Shown: piece by piece, positions 24,976 to 34,054 of the stretch | Numbering within the stretch: position 1 is the stretch's first letter | How the letters are laid out: each line of letters opens with the position of its first letter | Source of the DNA: JALYLC01 sp035696365 | Lineage (GTDB): Bacteria; Actinomycetota; Thermoleophilia; Gaiellales; JALYLC01 | Direction: 5' to 3' | Length of the DNA stretch: 64,000 nt | Assembly (NCBI GenBank): GCA_035696365.1 | Contig: DASRQS010000062.1 | Coordinates: 81,399 to 145,398 of the forward strand | Translations under genes and position numbers: made by a program | The notes under the pieces: generated by a model | Database searches by the model: none | The model's input: the letters and a program-made list of their open reading frames with translations, nothing else | What the model was told of the DNA's origin: nothing

Positions 24976-27030
24976 TCAGTGGCAGGTGCCACTCCCGCTG
25001 TCGCTGAATCCGCCCGGCGGATCCGACACGAACCGCCATGAGTAGATGCCCTCGCTGAGCGTCAGCTCGAGGAAACCGAAGCTGCTCGTGTCATGCACGA
25101 CGCTGTTGGCCTCGATGGTCTTGAAGTTCATGTGGTTCTTCCCGCCCGTGCCGACGACGAACTCGCGGATGCCATGGCCGTCGTCGAGCTTGCCGTCGGC
25201 GTTCTGAGGGGCGAAGCGCTCGTAGTCGTGATCGTGACCGTTGAGGACGAGTTCCGCGCCCGCAGCGAAGAGATCCGTCCAGATCGTCTGCAGCGACTCG
25301 GCGTCGCCCGCCTGACCCGACGAGAAACGCGGGTGATGCCAGTACGCGAGCGTGCAGCGCGCAGGGTGCGCCGCGAGATCCGACCGCAGCCACAGCTCTT
25401 GTGGCGATCCGGGGCTGCAACCCCCGATCTGCGCGCAATTGGAGTTGATCACCACGACGTGCCAGGAGCCGAGCTCGTACGAGTAGTACCCGTTGCCCGG
25501 CTCACCGGCGGTGGCGCCGAAGTACTGGAAATAGGGAGCGGCGCCAGGAGTGCTGTACTCGTGATTTCCGACCGTCGGGTGCGAGACGGCCTTGAGACGA
25601 CCCCAGCTGGGGTCGTACGACGCCGCGAACGCGCTCGCCGTGCCGCTGTTGTACTGCTCGTCGCCGAGCGGGAGCACGGCGTCGTAGGCACCTGCGAGGA
25701 TCGCGTTCGAGACGCCCATCTGGTGACACTCGGTCGGCGTGCCCGCGCCGCCGTTGAACTCGGATGAAGCCGGATCGCAGGCGATGTCGCCGGCCGCAGC
25801 GAGGCGCACGCTGGAGGGGTCGGAGGGCGTCGCGAATGGCACGTCCGCACCCATGAAGCTGCCGGCCGGGGATGTCAGCGACACGCGTGCGTGGTAGCCG
25901 GTTGCCGCAGTCAGCGAGGGAATGACCACCGTCACGGTCTGGCGCGGGCTCGCGTCGTCCAGGGACAGGGGCGCCGTCGTCTGGCCGTATGCGATCGTGG
26001 AGCCGAACTCGACCCAGAGCGCCGCACCGGTCCGGCCGCCCGAGATCGTGGCCGTCAGGGAGACCTGATGCGCGGACAGGGCCGTGATCGAGACGGCCTC
26101 GATGGCAGGAGGCACCGGAGGCAGCGGCACGCCCGGCGGCTGGCCGTGCAGCGCGTCCAGATAGGTGCCGAATCCGCTCGCCGACGGCCACTGCGCACTC
26201 GGCTCGATCGCCGATCCTCGCGCCCAGTCGTTCAGCGAATCGATGATCTGGAGGCGAGCGGGCGACGCGTTCATGCGCGCGATGGCGCGTTGCCAGGTCG
26301 CCAGCGAGCGCGGGAGCGTCGGCGCGCCGGCGCCGGCCGGCCAGAGGCCTGGGCGGATCAGGAACGTCGTGCCGACGCGAGAGCTGCGCGCATTCGCCGC
26401 ATCGCCGAACCAGGCGTCGGCTGCCGCGCGGCAGCGGCCATACCCGGGGAACGCGGCCTGGACGAGCCAGAACCGCAGAGCGGCTGCGCGCCAGCGGAGC
26501 GCCCGGGCGCAGGTGCGCAGCGAGCGATCGGCCGGCGCGATGACGACGGCCGGGTTGGAGGCGATGCGCAGGTAGCTGCGAGCCCTCGCACGCGAGTGTG
26601 CGAGGGCGTCCATCTCCAAGGCCTCGTTGCCCGCCGGCCGGTCGATGAGAGCGACGACGCGTACATGCGCCCGGGCCGATGCGATGGCGGCGAGTACCCT
26701 GCCCAGGCGCCTGTCCGCCCCGCTCCCGGGCATCGCCCACGGCACAATCGCAGCGTCGGCGCGGGCCCATTTCAGCGCAGCGAGATGGCGCTTGACGGCG
26801 CCCGGGTCATCCGAGGGCGCACTCGGCACGGGGCCCTGGCCGGCGTGGCGGGCCGGGCGAATGGGAGCCGTGACGTAGAAGAGCGCGCGCAGCGGAGCAG
26901 CCGTCCCCGCGTCGCGTCGCGCCGGCCGGGATTGCGCGAGCGAGCTGCCGGACACGAGCGCGATCAGGCCGATCGTCGTCGCGAGCACGAAGCGCCGCCG
27001 GGCACCGAGCCCACGATCGCGCCGCATCAC
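24976..27030 (-). CDS. Degenerate GH99-like - Fn3 - metallophosphoesterase fusion, secreted
   Basis: Exported protein (684 aa), Arg-rich signal peptide RRRFVLATTIGLIALVSGSS. Residues about 45-310 resemble a GH99-like barrel (LAALKWARADAAIVPWAMPG and the end motif IDSLNDWARGSAIEPS, where the usual Glu after Asn is Asp), but it looks eroded. Residues about 315-405 are fibronectin-III-like. Residues about 410-684 are a calcineurin-type metallophosphoesterase with all metal motifs: AAGDIACD, LPLGDEQYN, VGNHEY, YWHHPRFS and NGHDHDYERFAP. The GTG start overlaps the stop of the TolB/RTX gene (GTGA), with ATG as the second codon an alternative. Likely removes phosphate from a surface or exported polymer. 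Confidence 0.86.
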   Translation of the reverse strand: MMRRDRGLGARRRFVLATTIGLIALVSGSSLAQSRPARRDAGTAAPLRALFYVTAPIRPARHAGQGPVPSAPSDDPGAVKRHLAALKWARADAAIVPWAMPGSGADRRLGRVLAAIASARAHVRVVALIDRPAGNEALEMDALAHSRARARSYLRIASNPAVVIAPADRSLRTCARALRWRAAALRFWLVQAAFPGYGRCRAAADAWFGDAANARSSRVGTTFLIRPGLWPAGAGAPTLPRSLATWQRAIARMNASPARLQIIDSLNDWARGSAIEPSAQWPSASGFGTYLDALHGQPPGVPLPPVPPAIEAVSITALSAHQVSLTATISGGRTGAALWVEFGSTIAYGQTTAPLSLDDASPRQTVTVVIPSLTAATGYHARVSLTSPAGSFMGADVPFATPSDPSSVRLAAAGDIACDPASSEFNGGAGTPTECHQMGVSNAILAGAYDAVLPLGDEQYNSGTASAFAASYDPSWGRLKAVSHPTVGNHEYSTPGAAPYFQYFGATAGEPGNGYYSYELGSWHVVVINSNCAQIGGCSPGSPQELWLRSDLAAHPARCTLAYWHHPRFSSGQAGDAESLQTIWTDLFAAGAELVLNGHDHDYERFAPQNADGKLDDGHGIREFVVGTGGKNHMNFKTIEANSVVHDTSSFGFLELTLSEGIYSWRFVSDPPGGFSDSGSGTCH

Positions 27031-29087
27031 AGACGTGCCTCGACGCCGCTCGTCGCATCCGCCCGATCGACCCGCGCCGAATCCCTTCCGGGCCCGCCGT
27101 CGACAACGTCGCGACGCCGGTCGAGCGCATTCAGCCGGTCGCCACCCGGTCCTCCGCTGATCGAGTCGCGGCCGCCGCCGCCCGAGATCGTGTCGCTGCC
27201 CGCGCCGCCCAGCAGCACGTCCCCGGACGTGCCTCCGTCGATGCGGTCGGCGCCACCATCGCCGCGGATCCGATCTGCGCCCGAGCCGCCGCGCAGCACG
27301 TCTCGCCCCCCTCCCCCGCGCACGCGGTCGTCGCCGTTGCCGGCTCGGATCCGGTCGGCGCCTGCTCCGCCGGTGATCGTGTCGTCGCCCGACCCGCCCA
27401 CGACGCGATCGTCGCCGGCGCCTGCGGTCAGACTGTCGTTGCCCGAGCCGCCGTCGATTGCGTCGTTCCCGAGACCGCCGTCGACGATGTCGTCGCCGGT
27501 GCCCGCGCGCACGGTGTCATTCCCCGCTCCCGCCATGATCCGGTCCGTCCCGGATCCGCCGTCGATCGAGTCCGCCCCGTTGCCGCCGTCGATCACGTCG
27601 CCGCCGTTGCCCCCCCGGATGCGGTCGTTCCCCTCCCCGCCCACGATGGTGTCGCCTCCTGCACCGCCGTCGATGCGGTCATCACCGGCGCCGCCGACCA
27701 GCCGGTCTGACCCGTTGCCGCCTGCGATCGTGTCGTTGCCGCCGAGCCCGCAGATCACGTCGGCCTTGTGCGTGCCCGTGAGCACGTCGTTGCCTTCCGT
27801 CCCCAGGATCGTACAGCCGTCGGAGTTGGGCGTGACGATGACCCTGCCTTCCGCCCGATCGTCGCCGACGCGGAAATCGGTCGGCTGCGCAGACGCGCTC
27901 GCCACATTCACCGCGACGCCGCTGGCGCGCACGATGAGCGTCACCGTGACCGAGACGGTCTGAGCCACGGCAAGGGCGCCGACATCGCACCGCAGCGTCG
28001 TCGTCACGCTGCACGAGCCGGCCTGCGGGATCGCCGAGACGAGCGTCGTCAGCGGTGGCAGGGTATCCGTGAGCACGGCGTCGGAGGCGGCAGCCGATCC
28101 GCGATTCGCGAGCGAGACCGTGAAGCCGACCGCGCTCCCCACCGGCGCGCTCGCCGGCTCGACCATCTGGGTCACGGCGACATCGGGCGCGGGGAGCGCC
28201 TGCCATGACGGCACGGTGTCGCCCGTCGGGGCGAAGGGAATGCGGGCCGGCGTCCCGCCGTCCGCCCTCGCGATCCACAGGTCGCTGCCGCGCCGGAACG
28301 CGATCCAGCCGCCGTCGGGCGAGTAGGCAGGAGCATGGTCGCCCAGGCTGCCCGGGATGAGCTGCGCCTGGCCGCGACCGGTCGCGGTCATCGTCCAGAT
28401 GGCATCCGCGCCGGAGCGGTTCGAGACGTAGGCGATCGTCGCGCCGTCGCTCGACCACGTGGGCTGCCGGTCGTTCGCGGCGTCGCGCGTCAGCCGGCGC
28501 AGAACCGTCCCGTCCGTGTTCACCGTCACCACGTCGCTGCCGCCATAGCGATCCGTCGTGAATGCGATGCGAGTTCCGTCCGGCGACCAGGCCGGCTCGG
28601 CATCCGAGCCCGCGTGCGTGACGATCGCGTGCAGGTTCGCGCCGGTCGCCTGGACCGCCCAGATGTCACGGCCCGTCGTCGTGCGGCTGGCCCGGTCGAA
28701 GGCGATCTGGACGCCGTCGGGCGACCAGCTCGGGTGGCGCACCGAGACGCCGGGCGGCGTCAGAGCCGTCGCGCCCGTGCCGTCGGCGCGCATCGTCCAG
28801 AGCGTGAGCTCTCCCCCGTCGGTCTGCCGCACGAACGCGATGCGCGTGCCGTCCGGGGAGAACGCAGGATCCTCGTCGGCATGCGTGTCGCTCGTCAGCG
28901 TCACGGCCCCGCTGCCGTCGGCGGCGACGCTCACGATCTCATCGTTGCCCGAGGCGCCGGAGACGACCGCGATGTGGCCGTTCAGGCCGGCGGCGCCGCC
29001 CGGGCCGGCCATAGCTCCAGCCACGATGACCGCCGTGACGAGAGCGAGAAATCCAGAGCAAACTCGTGGCGGGCGACGGCGAATCAC
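27027..29087 (-). CDS. TolB-like propeller - DUF11 - RTX calcium-binding repeat protein, secreted
   Basis: Exported protein (686 aa) with a signal peptide (to about residue 33). Residues about 35-315 are TolB/PD40 propeller blades, each with a version of AFSPDGTRIAF (five or more). Residues about 320-430 are a DUF11 surface domain (VAVTQMVEPASAPVGSAVGF). Residues about 440-670 are some 25 nonapeptide RTX repeats (GGxGxDxUx, for example GGAGDDRIDGGAG), which bind calcium outside the cell. GTG at 29087 starts just before the signal sequence. Coupled to the metallophosphoesterase fusion. RTX proteins are often type I secreted in Gram-negatives; here an N-terminal signal replaces that route. Confidence 0.87.
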   Translation of the reverse strand: MIRRRPPRVCSGFLALVTAVIVAGAMAGPGGAAGLNGHIAVVSGASGNDEIVSVAADGSGAVTLTSDTHADEDPAFSPDGTRIAFVRQTDGGELTLWTMRADGTGATALTPPGVSVRHPSWSPDGVQIAFDRASRTTTGRDIWAVQATGANLHAIVTHAGSDAEPAWSPDGTRIAFTTDRYGGSDVVTVNTDGTVLRRLTRDAANDRQPTWSSDGATIAYVSNRSGADAIWTMTATGRGQAQLIPGSLGDHAPAYSPDGGWIAFRRGSDLWIARADGGTPARIPFAPTGDTVPSWQALPAPDVAVTQMVEPASAPVGSAVGFTVSLANRGSAAASDAVLTDTLPPLTTLVSAIPQAGSCSVTTTLRCDVGALAVAQTVSVTVTLIVRASGVAVNVASASAQPTDFRVGDDRAEGRVIVTPNSDGCTILGTEGNDVLTGTHKADVICGLGGNDTIAGGNGSDRLVGGAGDDRIDGGAGGDTIVGGEGNDRIRGGNGGDVIDGGNGADSIDGGSGTDRIMAGAGNDTVRAGTGDDIVDGGLGNDAIDGGSGNDSLTAGAGDDRVVGGSGDDTITGGAGADRIRAGNGDDRVRGGGGRDVLRGGSGADRIRGDGGADRIDGGTSGDVLLGGAGSDTISGGGGRDSISGGPGGDRLNALDRRRDVVDGGPGRDSARVDRADATSGVEARL
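27140..27780 (-). repeat. 27-base-period coding repeat (RTX nonapeptides)
   Basis: The DNA shows a degenerate period of about 27 bases, rich in CCGCC and GTCGTC-type words on the plus strand, because it encodes consecutive nine-residue RTX units of the overlapping gene. The repeats differ at many third positions, so the array is old rather than newly expanded. It is not a CRISPR: units abut without unique spacers and are translated. Confidence 0.85.
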
Positions 29088-29298
29088 GGACGGCGAGTAT
29101 GACGGAGATGTTCTCTCAATGCCACTCGAATCTGAAAGAATCTCCCAACGAAATCTGCACATCGACGGCCATATAGCGCGCGAGCTGGGAGCAACGCGCC
29201 AACGGTGTAGGCGCATTACACCCACCTGCGGAATTGCCGTGGAATATGGACCGAAGGATGCATTGCCACCCATTTCCCCCCTCCCCGATCATGCGGCC
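29088..29298. promoter_or_regulatory. Divergent promoter region with an inverted repeat
   Basis: The 211-base gap between the RTX gene (minus) and the second metallophosphoesterase (plus) contains no gene and is locally AT-richer. GGTGTA at 29204 and TACACC at 29217 form an inverted repeat with a 7-base spacer, a plausible operator centred between the two starts. No convincing -10/-35 pair could be assigned to either side. Confidence 0.35.
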
Positions 29299-31794
29299 AT
29301 GCGAATCCTCACGACCATTGCGCTCACGGCGCTACTGTCGCTGGCCGGCATGGCAGATGCGGCGGGTGCGGCGACCTACGACGGCCATCTCACACGCGCG
29401 CCGTATCTCACCGATCTGGTCGGCCTGCACGTGATCGTGAACTTCGCGACCGATCAGACGGGAACGGCGGCTTCGGTGAAGTACGGGACGTTCGACGGCA
29501 GCTCGTGCACCCTCGGCTCGACGCAGGCCGCGACGCGCTCGACGGTCAAGGTCGGCACAGTCAGCGAGTACCAGTGGAGGGCCTCGCTGACGCTCCCGAG
29601 CGGCGGGCAATATTGCTATCGCGCGCTGCTCGGCGCGACCGACCTGCTCGGGGCGGGCGCGTCTCCTGTTTTCACGACGCAGGCGGCCGCCGGCTCGTCC
29701 CAGCCGTTCTCGTTCGCGGTCTTCGGAGACTGGGGCCTGGTCGATGCGAACGGCAACAACCCGGATCAGCAGAATCTGCTCGGGACGCTCGCCGGCAGCG
29801 GCGTCCGCTTCGCCGTCACGACCGGCGACAACGGCTATCCCTCCGGCAGCCAGGTGAACTACGGCGACCTGCAGCAGGTCGGCGCAGCGATGGGAGCGAT
29901 CTTCGGCGCCCGCTTCTGGCCCGTCCCCGGTGCCTCCGTGCCGCTCTTCACGTCATCCGGCAATCACGGTCTCAGCGGCACGGCTCACGCGGACCTGACG
30001 AACTGGCCGCAGGACGTCGCAGTGGCGAGCTCGGGCGGTCGCTACGGCGACGATGTCTACTGCTGTGTCAACGGCACGACATCGACGCATTACGGGAGCG
30101 CGTGGTACGCCTTCAATGCAGGACCCGCTCGCTTCTATGTGCTCACATCCGCCTGGGGGGACACCAACCCCGGCACGGCCAGCGTCTACGCGAACGACTA
30201 CGCGGCGCATTTCGCACCCGGCACGCCCGAATACGCCTGGCTGGTCGCCGACCTCCAGTCGCATCCGTCGGGCCTCAAGTTCGCCTTCTCGCACTATCCG
30301 TTCTACTCGGACGACAAGAGCCAGGGCTCCGACACGTTCCTCCAGGGCTCGGGCTCACTCGAGGGCCTGTTTGCGCAGTACGGCGTGAACATGGCCTTCA
30401 ACGGGCACTCGCACGTGTATGAGCGCAACCTGCCGAGCGCGCCCGGCTACCCGGTCACGTACATCTCCGGCGGCGGCGGCGCGGTGCTGGAGCCCATCGG
30501 GCCGTGCCACCCCTTCGACGCGTTCGGCCTCGGTTGGTCGCCCAGCAAGCTGAAGGGGACCAGTTGCGGGGGCGCCCCGGTGCCGACCTCCGCCTCGCAG
30601 GTCTTCCACTTCATCAAGGTGACGGTGGCGGGCACCACCGTCACGGTGGCGCCGACCGACGAGCTCGGGCGGACGTTCGACGTGACGACCTACTCGTTCG
30701 CGAACACGGTTCCGGACACGATCATCGACAACGCGCCGTCGAACCCGTCGACCTCGAGCACCGCGACGTTCAGTTTCCACTCGACCGTCGAGCCGGCCAC
30801 GTTCTCCTGCACGCTCGACGGCGGGTCGCCGGCGCCGTGCACGAGCCCGGTCACCTACACCGGCCTGGCCGACGGCAATCACGCGTTCACGGTGAGCGCG
30901 ACCGCCGCCTCGGGCACCGACCCGAATGCCGCCGTCAGCACCTGGATGATCGACGCGACCGCACCGACCGTCCCGGGCTCCCTCACGGCCACGCCGCTCG
31001 GCCCGAACGGCGTCGGCCTCAGCTGGAACGCCTCGAGCGACGCCGGCGGACTGGCCGGGTATGACGTCACTCGCGACGGCGTCGTCATCGGCACCGCCGG
31101 AGCGGCCCAGACGAGCTACTCGGACGCGACGGCCGCGGCCGCCACGACCTACCAGTACGCCGTCCGCGCACGCGACGCCGCCGGTAACGCATCCCTTTAC
31201 TCGTCTCCCGCAGCCGCCACGACGCCGGCCAACTTCTTCCCGTTCACGAACGGGTTCGAGGCCGGTCTCACGGGCTGGACGTCATCGGCCGGCCTGGTGG
31301 CCGAGGCGTCCACCGTGCACAGCGGCGGCTTCGCGGGCGAGGGCAACACGACGAACGGCGCCACCTACGCGAAGAAGACGGTCACGCAGGTACGCGATGG
31401 CTACGCCCGCGTCTACTTCAACCTGCAGAGCGCGGCCAGCCAGGTCAACCTCATTCGCATGCGAGCGACCGGCAGCGTGTCCCTCGGCTACGCGTTCGTC
31501 ACGGCGACCGGCCAGCTCGGACTCCGCAACGACATCGCGGCGACGACCTCGATGAGCGCGCTCGTGGTCGGCCCGGGCTGGCACTCGCTCGAGCTGCACA
31601 TGCTGGTCAACGGCACGGTCGGCGTCAGCGACGTCTGGCTGGATGGGGCGCGCGTGGCCGACATCTCGTCGGCCATGACCAACCTCGGCACGTCGCCGAT
31701 CAGCGAGTTCCAGATCGGCGAGGTGCAGACGGGCCGCACCTACGACGTCGTGTTCGACGACGCGGCGTTCGGGCCTCAGCGAATCGGGCCGTAG
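29299..31794 (+). CDS. Secreted purple-acid-phosphatase-like metallophosphoesterase with Fn3 and C-terminal beta domains
   Basis: Exported protein (831 aa) with a signal peptide (residues 1-24). An N-terminal Fn3-like domain (about 25-115, YDGHLTRAPYLTDLVGLHV) precedes a metallophosphoesterase domain (about 130-400) with FAVFGDWG, TTGDNGYPSG, SSGNHG, SHYPFYS and NGHSHVYERN, the metal-ligand order of purple acid phosphatases. After a beta linker there is an Ig-like stretch, a classical Fn3 (about 565-645, GLSWNASSDAGGLAGYDVTR) and a LamG-like jelly roll at the C-terminus. The ATG at 29299 precedes the signal peptide. It shares a domain type, not close sequence, with the fusion at 24976-27030. 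Probably secreted and cell-wall or polymer associated. Confidence 0.86.
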   Translation: MRILTTIALTALLSLAGMADAAGAATYDGHLTRAPYLTDLVGLHVIVNFATDQTGTAASVKYGTFDGSSCTLGSTQAATRSTVKVGTVSEYQWRASLTLPSGGQYCYRALLGATDLLGAGASPVFTTQAAAGSSQPFSFAVFGDWGLVDANGNNPDQQNLLGTLAGSGVRFAVTTGDNGYPSGSQVNYGDLQQVGAAMGAIFGARFWPVPGASVPLFTSSGNHGLSGTAHADLTNWPQDVAVASSGGRYGDDVYCCVNGTTSTHYGSAWYAFNAGPARFYVLTSAWGDTNPGTASVYANDYAAHFAPGTPEYAWLVADLQSHPSGLKFAFSHYPFYSDDKSQGSDTFLQGSGSLEGLFAQYGVNMAFNGHSHVYERNLPSAPGYPVTYISGGGGAVLEPIGPCHPFDAFGLGWSPSKLKGTSCGGAPVPTSASQVFHFIKVTVAGTTVTVAPTDELGRTFDVTTYSFANTVPDTIIDNAPSNPSTSSTATFSFHSTVEPATFSCTLDGGSPAPCTSPVTYTGLADGNHAFTVSATAASGTDPNAAVSTWMIDATAPTVPGSLTATPLGPNGVGLSWNASSDAGGLAGYDVTRDGVVIGTAGAAQTSYSDATAAAATTYQYAVRARDAAGNASLYSSPAAATTPANFFPFTNGFEAGLTGWTSSAGLVAEASTVHSGGFAGEGNTTNGATYAKKTVTQVRDGYARVYFNLQSAASQVNLIRMRATGSVSLGYAFVTATGQLGLRNDIAATTSMSALVVGPGWHSLELHMLVNGTVGVSDVWLDGARVADISSAMTNLGTSPISEFQIGEVQTGRTYDVVFDDAAFGPQRIGP

Positions 31795-31818
31795 GGGTGG
31801 CGCGGAGTCGCCACCCCT
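31793..31818 (+). terminator. Perfect 10-bp stem hairpin at the phosphoesterase stop
   Basis: AGGGGTGGCG and CGCCACCCCT are exact complements around the 6-base loop CGGAGT. The stem begins in the stop codon of the metallophosphoesterase and contains the GTG start (31797) of the next small gene. A U-run is lacking (ATCTTC follows). It may therefore act as an attenuator or start-codon lock as much as a terminator. Confidence 0.55.
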
Positions 31819-32303
31819 ATCTTCTGCGCAGGCGACGGATCCTCGTCGTCTGCGCAGCAGCTGCCCTGCTCCTCGTCGTCGTCCCGGCGTCGTCCGGAGC
31901 CAAGACGCCCAGCTTCGCCGTCTGGTGGTCGCACTTCACCGCCCGGGTGCAACGGGACGTCGTCCGCATCAACGTTGTCTGCCAGAAGCGCTACGGGGCG
32001 AGCGACGGCAAGCTCGGCGCGTGCTTCGTGAAGCACGAGCGCGTCAGCCTGCGCGCTGAGAGCGACACCTGGGAGAAGCAGGTCGCGAAGATCTCGCGCA
32101 ACCAGAGGCGCGCGTGCCGGAAAGCGATCGGCTCCTACCGGCGGGCGACGCGCACGGCCGCGACGGCCAACCTCAAGTACCTGGATTCGCATCGGCATGC
32201 TGCTCTCACCGAGATCAGCCGCGACCTCAACGGCGAACCCTTCGCATCGCTCAAGTCGCTGACGTTCCGGGCGAAGGCGCGCGCAGTCCGCATCTGCGGA
32301 TAG
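31797..32303 (+). CDS. Small secreted basic protein of unknown function
   Basis: A 168-residue protein with an Arg-rich n-region and a hydrophobic signal segment (ILVVCAAAALLLVVVPASSG). The mature part is basic and helical, with four spaced cysteines (VVCQKR, GACFVK, RRACRK, VRICG) that could pair. No domain recognised. The only usable start is the GTG at 31797, which lies inside a strong hairpin two bases after the previous stop, so its translation may depend on that gene. If the start is wrong, the gene has no other canonical start before the signal sequence. Confidence 0.6.
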   Translation: MARSRHPYLLRRRRILVVCAAAALLLVVVPASSGAKTPSFAVWWSHFTARVQRDVVRINVVCQKRYGASDGKLGACFVKHERVSLRAESDTWEKQVAKISRNQRRACRKAIGSYRRATRTAATANLKYLDSHRHAALTEISRDLNGEPFASLKSLTFRAKARAVRICG

Positions 32304-32497
32304 CGGCAGTTCGAGCGGCCGCGGAGTGCGCCCGGGGTAGGCCTGCCTCACATCGGCGTCTACGGATAACCGCACTGCAGGACACAGGCGATCCGCATAC
32401 CTGGGACCGGCGCGGAGCCCGATGCTGTGGTCGTTGCACACGTCGGCTCGGCAGGCGGGCCGTCGTTTCTCCCTACAGAGATTGAAGCGAGGCCCAG
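32304..32497. other. Gene-free gap before the flavin oxidase
   Basis: No gene is supported here. The sequence just before the next ATG (GCGAGG, 7 bases upstream) is a ribosome site. A TTGCAC hexamer at 32434 has no matching -10. No terminator hairpin was found. Confidence 0.5.
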
Positions 32498-33895
32498 ATG
32501 GCTACCACCCATTCCTCTTCGAGTGTTGCGGTCGCGGTTCTTCGTCATGCCGTGCGCGGATCGGTGCTCGCGCCGGGAGACGACGGCTGGGACGAGGCTC
32601 GTACCCCTTGGAACCTCGCCTTCGATCAGCAGCCCGCGTTGATCGTCGTGCCGGACGACTCCGCCGACGTGCAGGCGGTCGTGCGCTTCGCCACGGCCAA
32701 CGGCCTGCGCGTCGCGCCCCAGGGCACCGGCCACGGCGTCGCCTCGCTGGGTGACCTGTCGGACGCGATCCTCGTGCGGATGCACGCCCTGTGCAATGTC
32801 GAGGTCGACGTCGAGGCGCAGCAGGTCCGCGTGGGTGCGGGTGCGATCTGGGAGGACGTCGTCCACCCGGCCGCCGAGCACGGCTTCGCCGTCCTGCACG
32901 GCTCCTCGCCGGACGTGGGCGTCGCGGGCTACACGCTCGGCGGCGGAATGGGCTGGCTCGCCCGCAAGCACGGCTTCGCCGCGAACTCCCTCACGGCCAT
33001 CGAGCTCGTGACGGCCGATGGCGAGTTCCACCGCGTCGACCAGGCGCACGAGCGCGACCTCTTCTTCGCTCTGCGCGGCGGCGGCGGCAACTTCGGCATC
33101 GTCACCGCTTTCGAGTTCGAGCTATTCCCGCTCGAGACCGTCTACGCGGGCTGGATGATCTGGGACTGGGAGCGGTCCGAGGAGATCCTCACCGCCTGGC
33201 GCGATTGGACCGAGACGACGCCCGACGAGGTCACCTCGGTCGGCCGGATCCTCCAGCTGCCGCCCATCCCGGCGATCCCCGAGCCGCTGCGCGGTCGCAA
33301 CATCGTGGTCGTCGAGGTCTGCTTCATGGGTGACGAGGAGAGCGGCCGCAAGCTGATCGAGCCGCTGCTCGAGCTCGAGCCCGAGATGTCCACGATCGGC
33401 ACCATGCCGGCTGCCGGCCTGGTGCGCCTGCACAACGACCCCGAGGGCCATACGCCCGGCATCGGCGACGCCGCCATCATGGAGAGCCTGCCCGACGAGG
33501 CCATCCAGACGCTCGTCGAGGTCGCGGGTCCCGGTTCCGGCTCGCCCTTCATCTCCGTCGAGCTCCGCCAGCTCGGCGGCGCCATCGGCCGCCCGGCACC
33601 CGGCCACGGCGCCGCCTCCCACCTCGAGGGCGAGTTCCTGCTCTTCTCGGTCGGGCTGCCCTTCACCGGCGCGATGGTCGATGCGGTCGAGAACCACCTC
33701 GACGTGGTCGAGCAGGCCGTCGCCCCCTGGCGGGCCCGCCAGAACTACTTCAACTTCGCCGAGCGCGCGGTCGACAGCGAGAGCCTCTACGCCGGCAGCA
33801 ACCACGACCGCCTGAGGGAGATCCGCGAGCGCTTCGACCCGTCCGAGCTGTTCCGCGCGAACCAGCGCATCCAGCCCGCCGGCAGCAACTGGTAG
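32498..33895 (+). CDS. FAD-binding BBE-type oxidoreductase
   Basis: Flavoprotein oxidase of the berberine-bridge/PCMH family (465 aa, normal length). The FAD-binding domain (about 35-215) has VVPDDSADVQAVVRFATANG and the flavinylation region VAPQGTGHGVASLGDLSDAI, where the histidine is the likely covalent FAD attachment point. GYTLGGGMGWLARKHGFAAN and GGGGNFGIVTAFEF are further family segments. The C-terminal BBE tail is RQNYFNFAERAVDSESLYAG, ending in RFDPSELFRANQRI. No signal peptide, so it probably acts in the cytoplasm on a sugar, alcohol or secondary metabolite. ATG chosen with GCGAGG upstream. Followed by a clear terminator, so it is a single-gene unit. Confidence 0.9.
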   Translation: MATTHSSSSVAVAVLRHAVRGSVLAPGDDGWDEARTPWNLAFDQQPALIVVPDDSADVQAVVRFATANGLRVAPQGTGHGVASLGDLSDAILVRMHALCNVEVDVEAQQVRVGAGAIWEDVVHPAAEHGFAVLHGSSPDVGVAGYTLGGGMGWLARKHGFAANSLTAIELVTADGEFHRVDQAHERDLFFALRGGGGNFGIVTAFEFELFPLETVYAGWMIWDWERSEEILTAWRDWTETTPDEVTSVGRILQLPPIPAIPEPLRGRNIVVVEVCFMGDEESGRKLIEPLLELEPEMSTIGTMPAAGLVRLHNDPEGHTPGIGDAAIMESLPDEAIQTLVEVAGPGSGSPFISVELRQLGGAIGRPAPGHGAASHLEGEFLLFSVGLPFTGAMVDAVENHLDVVEQAVAPWRARQNYFNFAERAVDSESLYAGSNHDRLREIRERFDPSELFRANQRIQPAGSNW

Positions 33896-33904
33896 GCAAA
33901 CAAC

Positions 33905-33944
33905 ACGCCGCCGGTGCGGGTCTCCGCATCGGCGGCGTTTCCTT
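33905..33944 (+). terminator. Rho-independent-type terminator after the flavin oxidase
   Basis: ACGCCGCCGGTGCGG pairs with CCGCATCGGCGGCGT over 15 positions (one G-U pair) with a 4-base loop, followed by TTCCTT. It lies 10 bases after the stop at 33895, the best terminator candidate in the left half of the window. Confidence 0.75.
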
Positions 33945-34054
33945 GCGCGCGCGGCGGCCAGCCGGCACGAGCGGGACACGCGGAATCCGGGACACCGCCA
34001 TCGTGCCGTCCCGCGGTGGCACTTCGACCGATCCCCCGCCCCTAGAGTGGCCGG

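Noticed and set aside
27140..27780. Possible CRISPR-like repeat array
   Set aside because: Repeats abut without unique spacers and encode RTX nonapeptides.
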